Source: an uncultured Ruminobacter sp.
GTDB lineage: Bacteria; Pseudomonadota; Gammaproteobacteria; Enterobacterales; Succinivibrionaceae
Length of the DNA: 61,892 nt
Direction of reading: 5' to 3'
NCBI GenBank assembly: GCA_902776415.1
Contig: CACYPY010000001.1
Coordinates: 1-61,892, forward strand
The translations under genes and the position numbers were made by a program. Below the pieces are notes generated by a model. It made no database searches, was not told the DNA's origin, and saw only the letters and a list, made by a program, of their open reading frames with translations. Shown one piece after another: positions 17,750 through 27,953 of this stretch. Positions within the stretch are counted from its first letter, which is position 1, and the number at the start of each line of letters is the position of its first letter.

Positions 17750-18808
17750 ATGAGCAAAAACAAACTTACCATGAACCAGAAACGCAACGTTGCCAGAAGA
17801 GTGGCCAGACTGTGCCGGGATCAGGAAAACGACATTCCGGAAATTCAGGGGGATCTCGGTCCTGTTGCGGAAGGAACCGTGGTAAGCCGCTACGGAAAGG
17901 CGGCTCTGGTGGAAGACGGGACCTCGCGAAATCTCTTCCGGGTTTATATCAGAAGAACCATAGACAGCATTGTTACCGGAGACCGGGTTCTGTTCCGTCC
18001 GCCGCTGGCCGGGGAAGAACAGGCCTTCGGTCTTGTGGAAACCGTTCTTCCCCGCACCGCACTCCTCTCCCGGCCCGACTACTACGACGGACTCCGTCCG
18101 GTAGCTGCCAACATTTCCCTGATCGTGGCAGTCTCGGCAAGACAACCGGAATTTTCCACCAACATCATTGATCGATATGTCGCCGCAGCCGAATATTCAA
18201 AAATTCCGGCTCTCATCGTGGTCAACAAGTATGATCTTTTCCAGGACGGCGAAAAAACCGACCTCGACCGGATTCTCTCCGTGTACCGGGAAATCGGCTA
18301 CGAAACCATGACAGTATCCGCGGCATCCGGCTTCGGAATGGATGTTCTCCGGGAACGCCTGTCCCGGGAAACTTCAATTCTGGCAGGACAGTCCGGCGTA
18401 GGAAAGTCATCGATTCTCAACGTTCTGATACCGGAAGCCCGGGCCGAAACCGGGGCCATTTCGGACAATTCAAATCTGGGCCAGCACACCACCACCGGTT
18501 CCCGGCTCTACCATTTTGAGAACGGCGGCGTCATTATCGACTCACCCGGTGTCCGGGAATTCGCCCTCTGGCATCTGTCCCGGGAGGATCTGACAAAATG
18601 CTACCGGGAAATTGCCGCCGTTGCCGGGGAATGTCGCTTCCGGGACTGCCGGCACAGGGACGACCCCGGCTGCGCCGTCAGGGAAGCGGCAAGCCAGGGA
18701 AAAATTGCCGCCTTCCGCTATGAAAACTATCACCGGATTCTGGAATCAATGACCGAAAATCTGCCTGACGCCTACCGGTCTCCCGGAAAAAAGAACTCCC
18801 GAAAATAG
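17750..18808 (+). CDS. rsgA: Small ribosomal subunit biogenesis GTPase RsgA
   Basis: A 352-residue circularly permuted GTPase that checks maturation of the 30S subunit. An OB-fold spans about 38-110. The G motifs appear in permuted order: NKYD (G4) near 159, GQSGVGKSS (G1) near 220, the switch segment NLGQHTTTGSRLY, and DSPGVREF (G3) near 264. A zinc-binding region with CRFRDCRH and a following Cys lies at about 297-310. The N-terminal MSKNKLTMNQKRNVARR is the usual basic start. It precedes psd as in E. coli. Confidence 0.97.
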   Translation: MSKNKLTMNQKRNVARRVARLCRDQENDIPEIQGDLGPVAEGTVVSRYGKAALVEDGTSRNLFRVYIRRTIDSIVTGDRVLFRPPLAGEEQAFGLVETVLPRTALLSRPDYYDGLRPVAANISLIVAVSARQPEFSTNIIDRYVAAAEYSKIPALIVVNKYDLFQDGEKTDLDRILSVYREIGYETMTVSAASGFGMDVLRERLSRETSILAGQSGVGKSSILNVLIPEARAETGAISDNSNLGQHTTTGSRLYHFENGGVIIDSPGVREFALWHLSREDLTKCYREIAAVAGECRFRDCRHRDDPGCAVREAASQGKIAAFRYENYHRILESMTENLPDAYRSPGKKNSRK

Positions 18809-19018
18809 CGGAAGCACCGGCAGCAAGTAGTTAATCTGTCCGGGGCGGCTGATCCCGGCCCCCTCCTGTCCTCCCGGCATCACCGGTTTCGGAGTCCCCC
18901 ATGCTGCCGGAACTTTATGACCCGAATATTGGATCGGACACGTTTTTTTTATTTCACGCAATGTAAAATGCTCTGAAATCACTATTAAGGAGCCGGGTAT
19001 CACCAACCTCGGAACACT

Positions 19019-20314
19019 ATGCTTAAAACACTGAAAACCTTACTGCACCGCCTTACTCCCAAGCAGCTTATCACCCGCATCGCAGGCTTTCTGGCCGAAA
19101 AGGAAATGGGGGACGTTACCGCCTTCGTTATCGAAACCTTCATCAGCATTTACAACATTGACATGAAGGAAGCCGAAAAGGAAAATCCCGAGGACTACAA
19201 AACCTTCAACGAGTTTTTCATAAGAACTCTCAAGCCGGGGCAGCGGCCCCTGGCCCGGGGACAGAACGTTATTGTGTCTCCCGTTGACGGCACCATTGCC
19301 GAATACGGCTACATCACCTACGGCCGTCTCATCGCAGCCAAGGGGCAGGACTACTCTCTGAGAACGCTTCTGGGCGGCGACGAACGGGTAGCGGCAATGT
19401 TTGAGGACGGCAATTTCGAAACCATTTACCTGGCCCCCTCCAATTACCACCGCATCCATATGCCGACAGCCGGAACCCTGCGCCGGATTATCTATATTCC
19501 CGGAAAATACTACTCGGTAAATCCCGACTATGTGGAAAGAATTGAGGGGCTGTTTACCAAAAACGAAAGAGCGGTGGCTCTGTTTGACACCCCTGCGGGC
19601 CCCATGGCCCTGGTGTTTGTCGGCGCCACCATTGTCGGCAGTATAGGCATCACCGGAGTGGGAATCATCTCCCCGAACAGGGAGCGTCGGATTCAGGTCA
19701 CCGACTTCCCCGACGACACGGCGCCTTCGTATGCCAAAGGACAGGAAATCGGCTTCTTCAAACTGGGATCCACCGTCATTACCATTTTCGGGAAAAACTC
19801 CGTAACACTGTCTCCGGAGCAGAAATCAGGATCTCCGGTAAAAATGGGCTCCCTCATGGGATACATTTCCGAATCCGGGGATGCGGACACCTCTTCCGAA
19901 GATGCAGGCACCGCGGCTGACAGCTCCGCCGACACCGCCGGCAGCACCGCAGATCGGAAAGCTCCGGAACAGAACAGTCAAAACGATTCCGAGGAAGCAA
20001 CCGCTCATGAGGATAATCCGGATACCGACACAGAACCGGCTCCGGAAGAAGGCCGTACCGAAACTGCCGCCGCCCCTGATACAGAAGAATCCGAAAATCC
20101 GGAAGCATCTTCGGACGCTGATATTCTCAAAGATGCGGAACCGGCAGCCACCGCTTCTTACGATACGAAGGAAGCGACTCGGGATTCCGGCAGCGAAGAC
20201 AGTTCCGGCAGCTCTGAAAGCCCGGAGCCCGGGGAACACGACAGGGCCCCGGCTTCCGGAAAACGGGAAACTCAGAAACGTACCCGAAAGGCAAAATCCT
20301 CCCGGAAAAAGTAA
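19019..20314 (+). CDS. psd: Phosphatidylserine decarboxylase proenzyme with long acidic tail
   Basis: Psd makes phosphatidylethanolamine at the inner membrane. Residues 1 to about 285 are a complete proenzyme: FNEFFIRTLKPGQRPL, the catalytic SPVDGTIAEYG, the His-containing YLAPSNYHRIHMP, and FKLGSTVITIF. Self-cleavage inside the last motif, between Gly250 and Ser251, yields the pyruvoyl subunit. After that come about 145 residues of low-complexity sequence rich in Ser, Glu, Asp, Ala and Thr, ending in a basic segment KRTRKAKSSRKK. E. coli Psd has 322 residues and no such tail. Because cleavage leaves the tail on the small alpha chain, it would be carried by the pyruvoyl subunit. Confidence 0.96.
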   Translation: MLKTLKTLLHRLTPKQLITRIAGFLAEKEMGDVTAFVIETFISIYNIDMKEAEKENPEDYKTFNEFFIRTLKPGQRPLARGQNVIVSPVDGTIAEYGYITYGRLIAAKGQDYSLRTLLGGDERVAAMFEDGNFETIYLAPSNYHRIHMPTAGTLRRIIYIPGKYYSVNPDYVERIEGLFTKNERAVALFDTPAGPMALVFVGATIVGSIGITGVGIISPNRERRIQVTDFPDDTAPSYAKGQEIGFFKLGSTVITIFGKNSVTLSPEQKSGSPVKMGSLMGYISESGDADTSSEDAGTAADSSADTAGSTADRKAPEQNSQNDSEEATAHEDNPDTDTEPAPEEGRTETAAAPDTEESENPEASSDADILKDAEPAATASYDTKEATRDSGSEDSSGSSESPEPGEHDRAPASGKRETQKRTRKAKSSRKK

Positions 20315-20805
20315 GAACAGGAGTTCTCAGGCACCTGACATAATTCCGGAAGTCCCGCAACGGCTTCCGGTTTTACGTTTTATCTTCGATAATCACGTTT
20401 CCGTCGTAATCTTCCTTCCCCTCTTTCTTTCTCTCTAGCTCTCCTGCTTCTCTTACCGGCTCCGGAAACCTCCCGGCCATGCGAAGATGACCAGGACTCG
20501 GGCAGGCATCCGGAGCCGTGATTTTCGGATACCAGGATGGAAATTTTCTGATTAATGCCTGATTCAGGACTGCCCCGGCAGGATTTTTCGGAAAACCCGG
20601 AACATTACCGCGGCAAAACTGAAATTTTTCAGGAAAAAATTCCTGTAACGGACATCTCTTTTCTGCCCGCGATCTAAAAATCATAAGTTCAAGCCCCTCA
20701 GGCAAGAATTTTTATCGGTTTTTTGATATGATAATCGGCAGTTTAACGGCCCTTAATCGGAGTCGTTTCTTTTTTCATATTTTCTTTTTTATTCAGGAGA
20801 ACACT
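20315..20805. other. Leader and promoter region upstream of frdABCD
   Basis: About 490 bases between psd and frdA have no convincing gene. The last 80 bases are T-rich, including a TATGAT at 20727-20732 that could be a -10 element but lacks a good -35. I looked for a symmetric FNR site (TTGAT-N4-ATCAA) and found only half sites. Confidence 0.45.
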
Positions 20806-22689
20806 GTGGACATAGTAAAGACCGATGTCGCCATTGTCGGTGCGGGCGGTACTGGTCTGCGTGCAGCCATTGCTGTGGCAGAGCTGGATCCAACCGTAAA
20901 GATTGCCCTCATTTCCAAGGTTTATCCGATGCGTTCACACACTGTTGCAGCAGAAGGCGGCGCTGCAGGCGTGGTACGCGATGATGATTCCCTCCAGAAG
21001 CACTTTGAAGATACTGTTGCCGGCGGCGACTGGCTCTGCGAACAGGATGTGGTGGACTATTTTGTTGCCAACACCACCAAGGAACTGTATCAGCTGGAAC
21101 ACTGGGGCTGTCCGTGGAGCCGCAAGCCCACCGGCGAAGTCAACGTCAGACGTTTCGGCGGCATGAAGGTACCCCGTACCTGGTTCGCAGCCGACCGCAG
21201 CGGTTTCCACATGCTGCATACCCTGTTCCAGACTTCCGTCAAATATCCTTCAATTCAGCGCTTTGACGAGCACTTCGTATTCGATCTTCTGGAAGAAGAC
21301 GGCCAGATTCGCGGCGTGGTAACCTATGACATCCAGAACGGCGTCTGCAGAACCATTCTTGCCAAGTCCGTCATTATCGCCACCGGCGGTGCCGGACGTG
21401 CCTACAGCTTCAATACCAACGGCGGCATTGTAACCGGCGACGGCATGGCTCTGGCCTATCGTCACGGAGTTCCTCTCAGAGACATGGAATTTGTGCAGTA
21501 CCATCCTACCGGACTTCTGGGCTGCGGTCTTCTGATGACCGAAGGCTGCCGCGGCGAAGGCGGTATCCTTGTGAACAAGGAAGGCTACCGCTACCTCCAG
21601 GACTACGGTCTCGGCCCGGAAACCCCGGTGGGACATCCGAAGAACAAGTACATGGAACTCGGCCCCCGCGACAAGGTATCCCAGGCCTTCTGGAACGAAC
21701 AGAAGAAGGGCCGCACCATCAAGATGCCGCTGGGCGATGCCGTATATCTCGACATGAGACATCTGGGCGCCGCCTACCTCGAGGAGCGCCTCCCGCTCAT
21801 CTGCGAACTGGCCAAGGCCTACGCCGGCGTTGATCCTGCCAAGGATCCGGTACCGGTGCGTCCTGTTGTTCACTACACCATGGGCGGTATCGAAACCGAC
21901 GGCAAGACTGCCACCAGAAAACCGGGCCTTTATGCTGCAGGCGAATGCGCCTCCGTGGGCATTCACGGTGCCAACCGTCTTGGCTCCAACTCTCTTGTTG
22001 AAACCATCGTGTTCGGCAAGGTTGCCGGCGAGGAAGCCGCCAAGTTTGCCAAGACCCAGGAATACGGCAACGAGGAATATCTCGTGAAACAGGCCGAGGA
22101 AGCTGTCAGGAAAGCTACCGAGCTCTTTAACGGCAACGGCACCGAATCCGTATCCAGGATCCGCCACGAAATGGGCGACTCCATGGAAGAGGGTGTCGGC
22201 ATTTACCGCGAAGAGGAATCAATGCAGAAGACCATTGACGTTCTCACCGGACTCAAGGAGCGTTACCGCAACATCAAGATCAATGACACCCAGGGCCGGG
22301 TATTCAACACCGAATTCCTGAATGCCATTGAGCTCGGATACACTCTCCAGGTGGCAGAATGCATGGCTCACTCCGCCATCAACAGAAAGGAATCCCGCGG
22401 TTCCCATCAGCGTCTTGACGGTCCGGACGGAGCCTACAGGAATCGCGATGACAAGAACTTCCTCAAGCACACTCTGGCTTTCATCAGCGAAAATGGCGCC
22501 GCTGCTCCCAGGATCGAGTACAGCGACGTGAAGATTACCCGTTTCCAGCCTGCTCAGCGCGTATACGGCGCCGCAGCCGAGGAAGCTGAAAAGAACAAGG
22601 CTCAGGCTGCCCAGGCACCGGAACAGACTCAGGAACAGCCTCAGGTTGCCGCAGGCGCTGAAGCTGCCGCCAATCAGGAGGACAAATAA
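20806..22689 (+). CDS. frdA: Fumarate reductase flavoprotein subunit
   Basis: This 627-residue subunit reduces fumarate to succinate with electrons from menaquinol, the terminal step of anaerobic respiration. The FAD-binding [11 protein letters not shown] follows the start. His45 in [11 protein letters not shown] is the predicted covalent FAD attachment site, at the same number as in E. coli. Other conserved parts are [18 protein letters not shown], the active-site region [11 protein letters not shown], and [10 protein letters not shown]. The GTG at 20806 is chosen because AGGAGA lies six bases upstream and it gives the family N-terminus. The last 40 or so residues are an Ala/Gln/Glu-rich tail not found in E. 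coli FrdA. It overlaps frdB by one base. Confidence 0.97.
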   Translation: MDIVKTDVAIVGAGGTGLRAAIAVAELDPTVKIALISKVYPMRSHTVAAEGGAAGVVRDDDSLQKHFEDTVAGGDWLCEQDVVDYFVANTTKELYQLEHWGCPWSRKPTGEVNVRRFGGMKVPRTWFAADRSGFHMLHTLFQTSVKYPSIQRFDEHFVFDLLEEDGQIRGVVTYDIQNGVCRTILAKSVIIATGGAGRAYSFNTNGGIVTGDGMALAYRHGVPLRDMEFVQYHPTGLLGCGLLMTEGCRGEGGILVNKEGYRYLQDYGLGPETPVGHPKNKYMELGPRDKVSQAFWNEQKKGRTIKMPLGDAVYLDMRHLGAAYLEERLPLICELAKAYAGVDPAKDPVPVRPVVHYTMGGIETDGKTATRKPGLYAAGECASVGIHGANRLGSNSLVETIVFGKVAGEEAAKFAKTQEYGNEEYLVKQAEEAVRKATELFNGNGTESVSRIRHEMGDSMEEGVGIYREEESMQKTIDVLTGLKERYRNIKINDTQGRVFNTEFLNAIELGYTLQVAECMAHSAINRKESRGSHQRLDGPDGAYRNRDDKNFLKHTLAFISENGAAAPRIEYSDVKITRFQPAQRVYGAAAEEAEKNKAQAAQAPEQTQEQPQVAAGAEAAANQEDK

Positions 22690-23435
22690 TGGCTGAAAAG
22701 ACTATGAAGATTTCTGTTTTACGGTACCGCCCTGAAACAGACACCGAACCGCATTTTCAGGATTTCGATGTCCCTTTCCATCATGAGACCTCCCTTCTGG
22801 AAGCCCTGAACTACATCAAGGATTTCCTGGCTCCGGACCTCAGCTTCCGCTGGTCCTGCCGCATGGCAGTGTGCGGATCCTGCGGCATGATGATCAACGG
22901 CGTTCCGGGACTGGCCTGTCAGACCTTCCTCAGAGACTATGACGAAACCAAGACTCTGAAGGTGGAGCCTTTGGCCAACTTCCCCATCGAACGCGACCTC
23001 GTGGTTGACATCTCCGACATGATCGAGAAGATTGAGCGCATCAAGCCCTACATCATCCCTTCCGAAAAGGATGCCCACAAGCCTCTTACCGAGAGCTACA
23101 TCCAGACTCCGCAGCAGATGGAGCTGTACCGTCAGTTCGCCATGTGCATCAACTGCGGCTGCTGCTATGCCGCATGCCCGCAGTACAAGATCAATCCGGA
23201 ATTCATCGGCCCGGCCGCCCTTACCCTGGCGTACCGTTACAACGTTGATACCCGCGATGCCGGTGCCAAAGAGCGCCTCGCTCACATGAGCGCCGAGGAA
23301 GGTGTCTGGAGCTGTACTTTTGTGGGCGCCTGCTCCAAGGTCTGCCCTAAGGGCGTGGATCCGGCCTCTGCCATTCAGCTTGGCAAGAAGCAGAGTGCCA
23401 TCGACTACGTAATCAAAATGTTTAAGCCGGAGTAA
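22689..23435 (+). CDS. frdB: Fumarate reductase iron-sulfur subunit
   Basis: A 248-residue subunit carrying three clusters between FrdA and the quinone site. Cys57, 62, 65 and 77 bind [2Fe-2S], numbered exactly as in E. coli. Cys153, 156, 159 with Cys219 fit the [4Fe-4S] cluster, and Cys163, 209 and 215 the [3Fe-4S] cluster. The ATG shares its A with the frdA TAA stop, so translation is coupled. Confidence 0.97.
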   Translation: MAEKTMKISVLRYRPETDTEPHFQDFDVPFHHETSLLEALNYIKDFLAPDLSFRWSCRMAVCGSCGMMINGVPGLACQTFLRDYDETKTLKVEPLANFPIERDLVVDISDMIEKIERIKPYIIPSEKDAHKPLTESYIQTPQQMELYRQFAMCINCGCCYAACPQYKINPEFIGPAALTLAYRYNVDTRDAGAKERLAHMSAEEGVWSCTFVGACSKVCPKGVDPASAIQLGKKQSAIDYVIKMFKPE

Positions 23436-23440
23436 CTGAG

Positions 23441-23866
23441 ATGGATAACAACGTAAAATCCTACCGCAAACCGTACAACCGTCCGGTTAAGAGAACCTGG
23501 TGGGCCGACTGGAGCTTCTATGTGGCATACATGCTTCGTGAAGGAACCGCCTTCCTGGCCGTGTTTGTTGCTCTGGAGCTTCTGGTAATCACCGCCCTTC
23601 CCTTCTGCGCAATCAAGGGGGCCGATGCTGCGGTTACCGCCGTGCTCAGCAATCCGATTGCCTTTATCCTGAATCTGATTGCCCTGGTGGCAGCGGTATT
23701 CCATGCCTTTACCTGGTACAATCTGATGCCGAAGGCCATGCGGATGTTCTTCACCAAAAAGCCGGATGACACCAGACTTATTCCCGACAAGTTCTATGTG
23801 TTCGGTCTCTGGGGTGCTACCGCAGCCGCAACGCTCGTCATCATTCTGGTTCTCACTTTGGTTTAA
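23441..23866 (+). CDS. frdC: Fumarate reductase membrane anchor subunit C
   Basis: A 141-residue protein with three membrane segments at about 27-52, 68-93 and 115-138. The family opening RKPYNRPVKRTWWADWSFYVAYMLREGT and the middle FHAFTWYNLMPKAM are recognisable. With FrdD it forms the quinol-binding anchor. It begins five bases after frdB. Confidence 0.96.
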   Translation: MDNNVKSYRKPYNRPVKRTWWADWSFYVAYMLREGTAFLAVFVALELLVITALPFCAIKGADAAVTAVLSNPIAFILNLIALVAAVFHAFTWYNLMPKAMRMFFTKKPDDTRLIPDKFYVFGLWGATAAATLVIILVLTLV

Positions 23867-23878
23867 GGAGATATTCAA

Positions 23879-24259
23879 ATGTCGTCTAAAATTCGTCGCT
23901 CTGATGAACCGGTATACTGGGGACTGTTTGGTGCCGGTGGTATGGTTGTGGGCATGGCACTTCCCGCTCTTCTGATCCTCATGCTGCTTCAGGGACTCGG
24001 AGTCAACTGCTTCCACTATTTCAGTCTGATCAGCCACTGGTGGGGCGCACTGGCTATATTCGTGATTATCGCCGGATGTCTCTGGCACGGCCTGCACCGT
24101 ATTTACCACAGTCTGCACGACCTGCTGATCAAGCCGACCCCGCTGCATCACTATGTGCTTTACTGGGGAGCTCTGGTACTTACTGTTCTTGCCGGGGTAT
24201 TCGTATTCGGATACTACCTCATCATAAACGGGTTCCTTAACCTGAGCCTGCAGCAGTAA
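23879..24259 (+). CDS. frdD: Fumarate reductase membrane anchor subunit D
   Basis: A 126-residue anchor with three membrane helices. It opens SDEPVYWGLFGAGGMV, like E. coli FrdD, and has WHGLHRIYHSLHDL after the second helix. AAGGAG lies upstream of the ATG, and the gene follows frdC by 12 bases. A strong terminator closes the operon. Confidence 0.96.
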   Translation: MSSKIRRSDEPVYWGLFGAGGMVVGMALPALLILMLLQGLGVNCFHYFSLISHWWGALAIFVIIAGCLWHGLHRIYHSLHDLLIKPTPLHHYVLYWGALVLTVLAGVFVFGYYLIINGFLNLSLQQ

Positions 24260-24292
24260 GGTTAAATCCGGTCTCCCGGAGTCATGGATCTC

Positions 24293-24316
24293 AAGCCTCC
24301 TTCGGGGGGCTTTTTT
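24293..24316 (+). terminator. Terminator of frdABCD
   Basis: The stem AAGCCTCC / GGGGGCTT closes on a TTCG tetraloop and is followed by six T, 33 bases after the frdD stop. Confidence 0.92.
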
Positions 24317-24412
24317 ATTTTGCGATAACGGCGTTTCCACTTTAACGCCCCCCGCTAATGTGCTATCCTTTAGAAACTTTTGAACATTTGTTTTTTTTCT
24401 TTTAGGACTGCC

Positions 24413-26077
24413 ATGGCACAGTTTATCTACACCATGAACCGGGTGGGCAAAATTGTTCCCCCGAAAAGGTTCATTCTGAAAAATATTTCCCTGTCGTTCT
24501 TCCCTGGAGCCAAGATCGGAGTGCTGGGTCTTAACGGTGCGGGGAAATCCACCCTTTTAAAAATTATGGCCGGCATTGACACCGAAATCGAAGGCGAGGC
24601 CAGACCGCAGCCGGGAATCAAAATCGGTTACCTGCCGCAGGAACCGAAGCTCGATCCCGAAAAGACCGTGCGCGAAACCGTGGAAGAAGCTCTTGGAGAG
24701 GTATCCCGGGCCCTGAAACGGCTCGACGAAATCTATGCGGCCTATGCCGAACCGGATGCGGATTTTGATGCTTTGGCCAAAGAACAGGCAGATCTGGAGG
24801 CTATTATCCAGGCCGGTAACGGACATAACCTGGACAACCAGATTGAAAAGGCTGCCGATGCCCTGAGACTCCCGGACGGCGACACTCAAATCAAGGTGCT
24901 TTCCGGTGGAGAGCGGCGCCGGGTGGCTCTCTGCCGCCTGCTTCTGGAGCAGCCGGACATGCTGCTTCTGGACGAGCCCACAAACCATTTGGACGCAGAA
25001 TCCATCGCCTGGCTGGAGGACTTTCTGCATCAGTATCCCGGAACCGTGGTAGCCGTTACCCACGACCGTTACTTCCTGGATAACGTGGCCGGATGGATTC
25101 TGGAGCTGGATCGCGGCGAAGGCATTCCCTGGCAGGGCAACTATTCCTCCTGGCTGGAACAGAAGGAAAACCGCCTGAAGCAGGAGGAAAGCCAGGAATC
25201 CGCCCGGCAGAAATCCATTGCCCGAGAACTGGAATGGGTCAAGCAGAACCCCAAGGGGCGTCATGCCAAGTCCAAGGCCCGTCTGGCACGCTTTGAAGAA
25301 CTTAACAGTGCCGAATACCAGAAACGCAACGAAACCAACGAGCTCTTCATTCCACCCGGGGACAGACTGGGAGACAAGGTGCTGGAGGTAACGGGCGTTA
25401 CCAAGAGCTACGGCGGTCGCACCCTGATTGACAATCTGTCGTTCTCAATCCCCAAGGGTGCCATTGTGGGCATTATCGGGCCCAACGGTGCCGGCAAGTC
25501 CACCCTCTTCAGAATGATTACCGGTCAGGAACAGCCTGATTCCGGCACCATCGAACTGGGCAACACCGTCAGACTGGCCTATGTGGAGCAGTTCCGCGAC
25601 AAGATGGACAACTCCAAGACCGTGTTCGAGGAAATTTCCAACGGTCAGGATATCCTGAAGGTGGGCAGCTATGAAATTCCGGCCCGTTCCTACATCGGCC
25701 GTTTCAATTTCAAGGGCACTGACCAGCAGAAGAGAGTAGGCGACCTGTCCGGCGGCGAGAGGGGCCGTCTCCAGCTGGCCAAACTTCTGCAGGTTGGCGG
25801 CAATCTGCTGCTCCTAGATGAGCCCACCAACGATCTGGACGTGGAAACCCTGCGGGCACTGGAAAACGCCCTTCTGGAATTTCCGGGTTCCGCCATGGTC
25901 ATTTCCCATGACCGCTGGTTCCTGGATCGAATCGCCACCCACATCATCGACTACCAGGATGACGGTCAGGTTACCTTCTATGCCGGAAACTTTACGGAGT
26001 ATGAAGAGTGGAAAGTCAAAACCTACGGTGCCGACTCCATAAAGCCGCACCGCCGGAAGTTCAGAAACGTGGTATAG
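24413..26077 (+). CDS. ettA: Energy-dependent translational throttle protein EttA
   Basis: A 554-residue ABC-F protein that binds the ribosomal E site and gates the first elongation steps in response to ATP/ADP ratio. It has two ABC domains, with Walker A GLNGAGKST and GPNGAGKST, signatures LSGGERRR and LSGGERGR, and Walker B segments LLLDEPTNHLD and LLLDEPTNDLD. No membrane segment is present. Between the domains the linker includes KSIARELEWVKQNPKGRHAKSKARL, typical of EttA. The ATG at 24413 gives the family start MAQFIYTMNRVGK and has AGGA just upstream. Confidence 0.97.
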   Translation: MAQFIYTMNRVGKIVPPKRFILKNISLSFFPGAKIGVLGLNGAGKSTLLKIMAGIDTEIEGEARPQPGIKIGYLPQEPKLDPEKTVRETVEEALGEVSRALKRLDEIYAAYAEPDADFDALAKEQADLEAIIQAGNGHNLDNQIEKAADALRLPDGDTQIKVLSGGERRRVALCRLLLEQPDMLLLDEPTNHLDAESIAWLEDFLHQYPGTVVAVTHDRYFLDNVAGWILELDRGEGIPWQGNYSSWLEQKENRLKQEESQESARQKSIARELEWVKQNPKGRHAKSKARLARFEELNSAEYQKRNETNELFIPPGDRLGDKVLEVTGVTKSYGGRTLIDNLSFSIPKGAIVGIIGPNGAGKSTLFRMITGQEQPDSGTIELGNTVRLAYVEQFRDKMDNSKTVFEEISNGQDILKVGSYEIPARSYIGRFNFKGTDQQKRVGDLSGGERGRLQLAKLLQVGGNLLLLDEPTNDLDVETLRALENALLEFPGSAMVISHDRWFLDRIATHIIDYQDDGQVTFYAGNFTEYEEWKVKTYGADSIKPHRRKFRNVV

Positions 26078-26130
26078 ACTGTCGCATAAAACGACAATAC
26101 CAATAAACAGGAGCTCCGGAGGTTTAAAAG

Positions 26131-26179
26131 CGGGAGATCCGAAATCAATTCAGAACGGGATTTCGGATCCCGTTTTTTT
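26131..26179 (+). terminator. Terminator after ettA
   Basis: GATCCGAAATC and GATTTCGGATC pair in a long stem extended by CGGG/CCCG with a bulge, followed by seven T. The opposite strand is followed by CTTTTAAA, so it may also stop nhaC transcripts. Confidence 0.85.
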
Positions 26180-26285
26180 ATTATCCTTCTCTCTTCTTTT
26201 CCTTACCCGGTTCATCATTTACGTCTGGTTTATCCGACATCCATAGCCGGATGAATCAGGCCATCCGGGTACAGATTCCGAATTC

Positions 26286-27851
26286 TCAGGTTCTTTCCAT
26301 TGCCTCAAGCATGGTATTTCGCCGCACCCGGCTTCTTATCAGAAAAAGCCCGCAGAGCATCACCGCCAGACAGAAAAACAGGCTTAGGAAGAGACTCCCG
26401 GTAAATCCGGCCAGCAGGTATCCTGAAAGACTCACCACGGCAATGAATATGCTGTAGGGCATTTGGGTACTGACGTGGCTGACATGATCACACTCGGTTC
26501 CGGCAGAAGAAAGAATGGTGGTATCCGAAATTGGCGAACAGTGATCTCCGAACACCGATCCGGCCAGAGTTGCCGAAAGCACTATGCAGAGATACTCGAA
26601 GTTGCCCGGAAATACAGCCTCGAACACACTGATGATAATGGGAATCAGAATTCCAAAGGTACCCCAGGCAGTACCAACTGAAAACGACAGAAAACCGGCC
26701 AGGACAAACGCAAACGCCGGCAGCAGCGCAGCAGTCATTCCGTTATCAGCCGAAATCAGGGAACCAATGAATTTCGGTGCCTCCAGAAGCTCTCTCGTGA
26801 TTCCGGAAAGAGTCCAGGCCAGCATCAGAATGATTATGGCCGGCAACATGTTCTGAGCCCCCCTGACCGCATTCTTCATAAAATCTGCCAGCGTGGTGAG
26901 CTTTCTCGGAATGTACATGAAAAAAGCTGCCAGAAGTCCGGAGAGGGCCCCCAGTATCAGGGAAAACGAGGGATCCGAGTTCCCCATGGCCAAAGCCGCC
27001 GAATGAAAGGCATCTCCATCCTTCCAGAATCCTCCGGTATAGAGCATGGCCAGCACCGTGGACGCTATCAGGCAAGACAGCGGAACCAGAATATCGGGAA
27101 TGCCTCCGGAAACCTCGGACTTATTGCCGGTATCCGGAGAAACATGAGACTCTTTTTGTCCGGCCAGAATTTTCTGATGCCTGAGCTCCGCCCGGCGCAT
27201 GGGCCCGAAATCAAAGTCCAGAGCAATAATCAGAAGCACAAAGCACAGACAGAATATGGCATAGAAATTCCAGGGAATGCAGGAGATAAAAATCATAAAG
27301 GGAGTTTCCGGCACGGCTTCGGTAACCAGATTCGAGCTTACCGCCACCGCCCAGGAAGAAATCGGTGCAATAATGCAGATGGGGGCCGCCGTGGAATCAA
27401 TGATAAAGGCCAGCTTTTCCCGGGAAATCCTTTGAGAATCGGTCACCGGTTTCATGACAGTGCCCACCGTAAGACAGTTAAAGTAATCGTCTATGAAAAT
27501 CACAATCCCCAGAAACATGGTGGAAAACAGGGCCTTTCTTCGGGTTTTCAGTTTCCTGCGGGCCCAGTTTCCGTACTCCCGAATCCCGCCCGAAGCGTTG
27601 ATGACGCTGATAAGAGAGCCCAGAAGAGCGCAGAATATCGCAATCTTCAAATCGAATTTTGCAGTCAGTATTTCCAGCGATACCTCTGCGGGACGAATCA
27701 GAAAATCGCCGCCTGACATAAAGGTGTAAATCAGAACTCCGGACAGAATGCCGAATATGAGGGACGAATACACTTCCCTGGTCTTAAGAGCCAGAATAAC
27801 CGCCAGTACCGGCGGCAGCAGGGATAAAAAACCGGCAGCCTGAGGTTCCAT
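26286..27851 (-). CDS. NhaC-family Na+/H+ antiporter
   Basis: A 521-residue inner-membrane protein with about twelve hydrophobic segments. FIDDYFNCLTVGTVMKPVTD and the following KLAFIIDSTAAPICIIAPISSWA are the hallmark motifs of the NhaC family, which exchanges sodium (in some members malate or lactate as well) for protons. FGDHCSPISDTTILSSAGTECDHVSHVSTQMPY near the C-terminus is also typical. The ATG at 27851 has AAGGAG seven bases upstream; an upstream in-frame start would add 21 polar residues before the first helix. It follows lolE on the same strand by about 100 bases. Substrate preference cannot be decided from sequence. Confidence 0.88.
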   Translation of the reverse strand: MEPQAAGFLSLLPPVLAVILALKTREVYSSLIFGILSGVLIYTFMSGGDFLIRPAEVSLEILTAKFDLKIAIFCALLGSLISVINASGGIREYGNWARRKLKTRRKALFSTMFLGIVIFIDDYFNCLTVGTVMKPVTDSQRISREKLAFIIDSTAAPICIIAPISSWAVAVSSNLVTEAVPETPFMIFISCIPWNFYAIFCLCFVLLIIALDFDFGPMRRAELRHQKILAGQKESHVSPDTGNKSEVSGGIPDILVPLSCLIASTVLAMLYTGGFWKDGDAFHSAALAMGNSDPSFSLILGALSGLLAAFFMYIPRKLTTLADFMKNAVRGAQNMLPAIIILMLAWTLSGITRELLEAPKFIGSLISADNGMTAALLPAFAFVLAGFLSFSVGTAWGTFGILIPIIISVFEAVFPGNFEYLCIVLSATLAGSVFGDHCSPISDTTILSSAGTECDHVSHVSTQMPYSIFIAVVSLSGYLLAGFTGSLFLSLFFCLAVMLCGLFLIRSRVRRNTMLEAMERT

Positions 27852-27953
27852 ATATAACTCCTTGTCAAAACCGGAAGGTTCGTTTGTAACAAAGTCCGAA
27901 CGGAAATCGCCCAAAACCGGAAATGCAGTTCCGATCCGGGATTTCCAAAAACG

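Noticed and set aside
20700..20805. An FNR site in front of frdA
   Set aside because: Only isolated TTGAT/ATC half sites are present and no symmetric TTGAT-N4-ATCAA was found, although anaerobic regulation is expected.
26247..26268. Hairpin CCGGATG/CATCCGG after nhaC as its terminator
   Set aside because: No T-run follows it on the minus strand; the ettA hairpin further on is a better candidate to stop nhaC transcripts.
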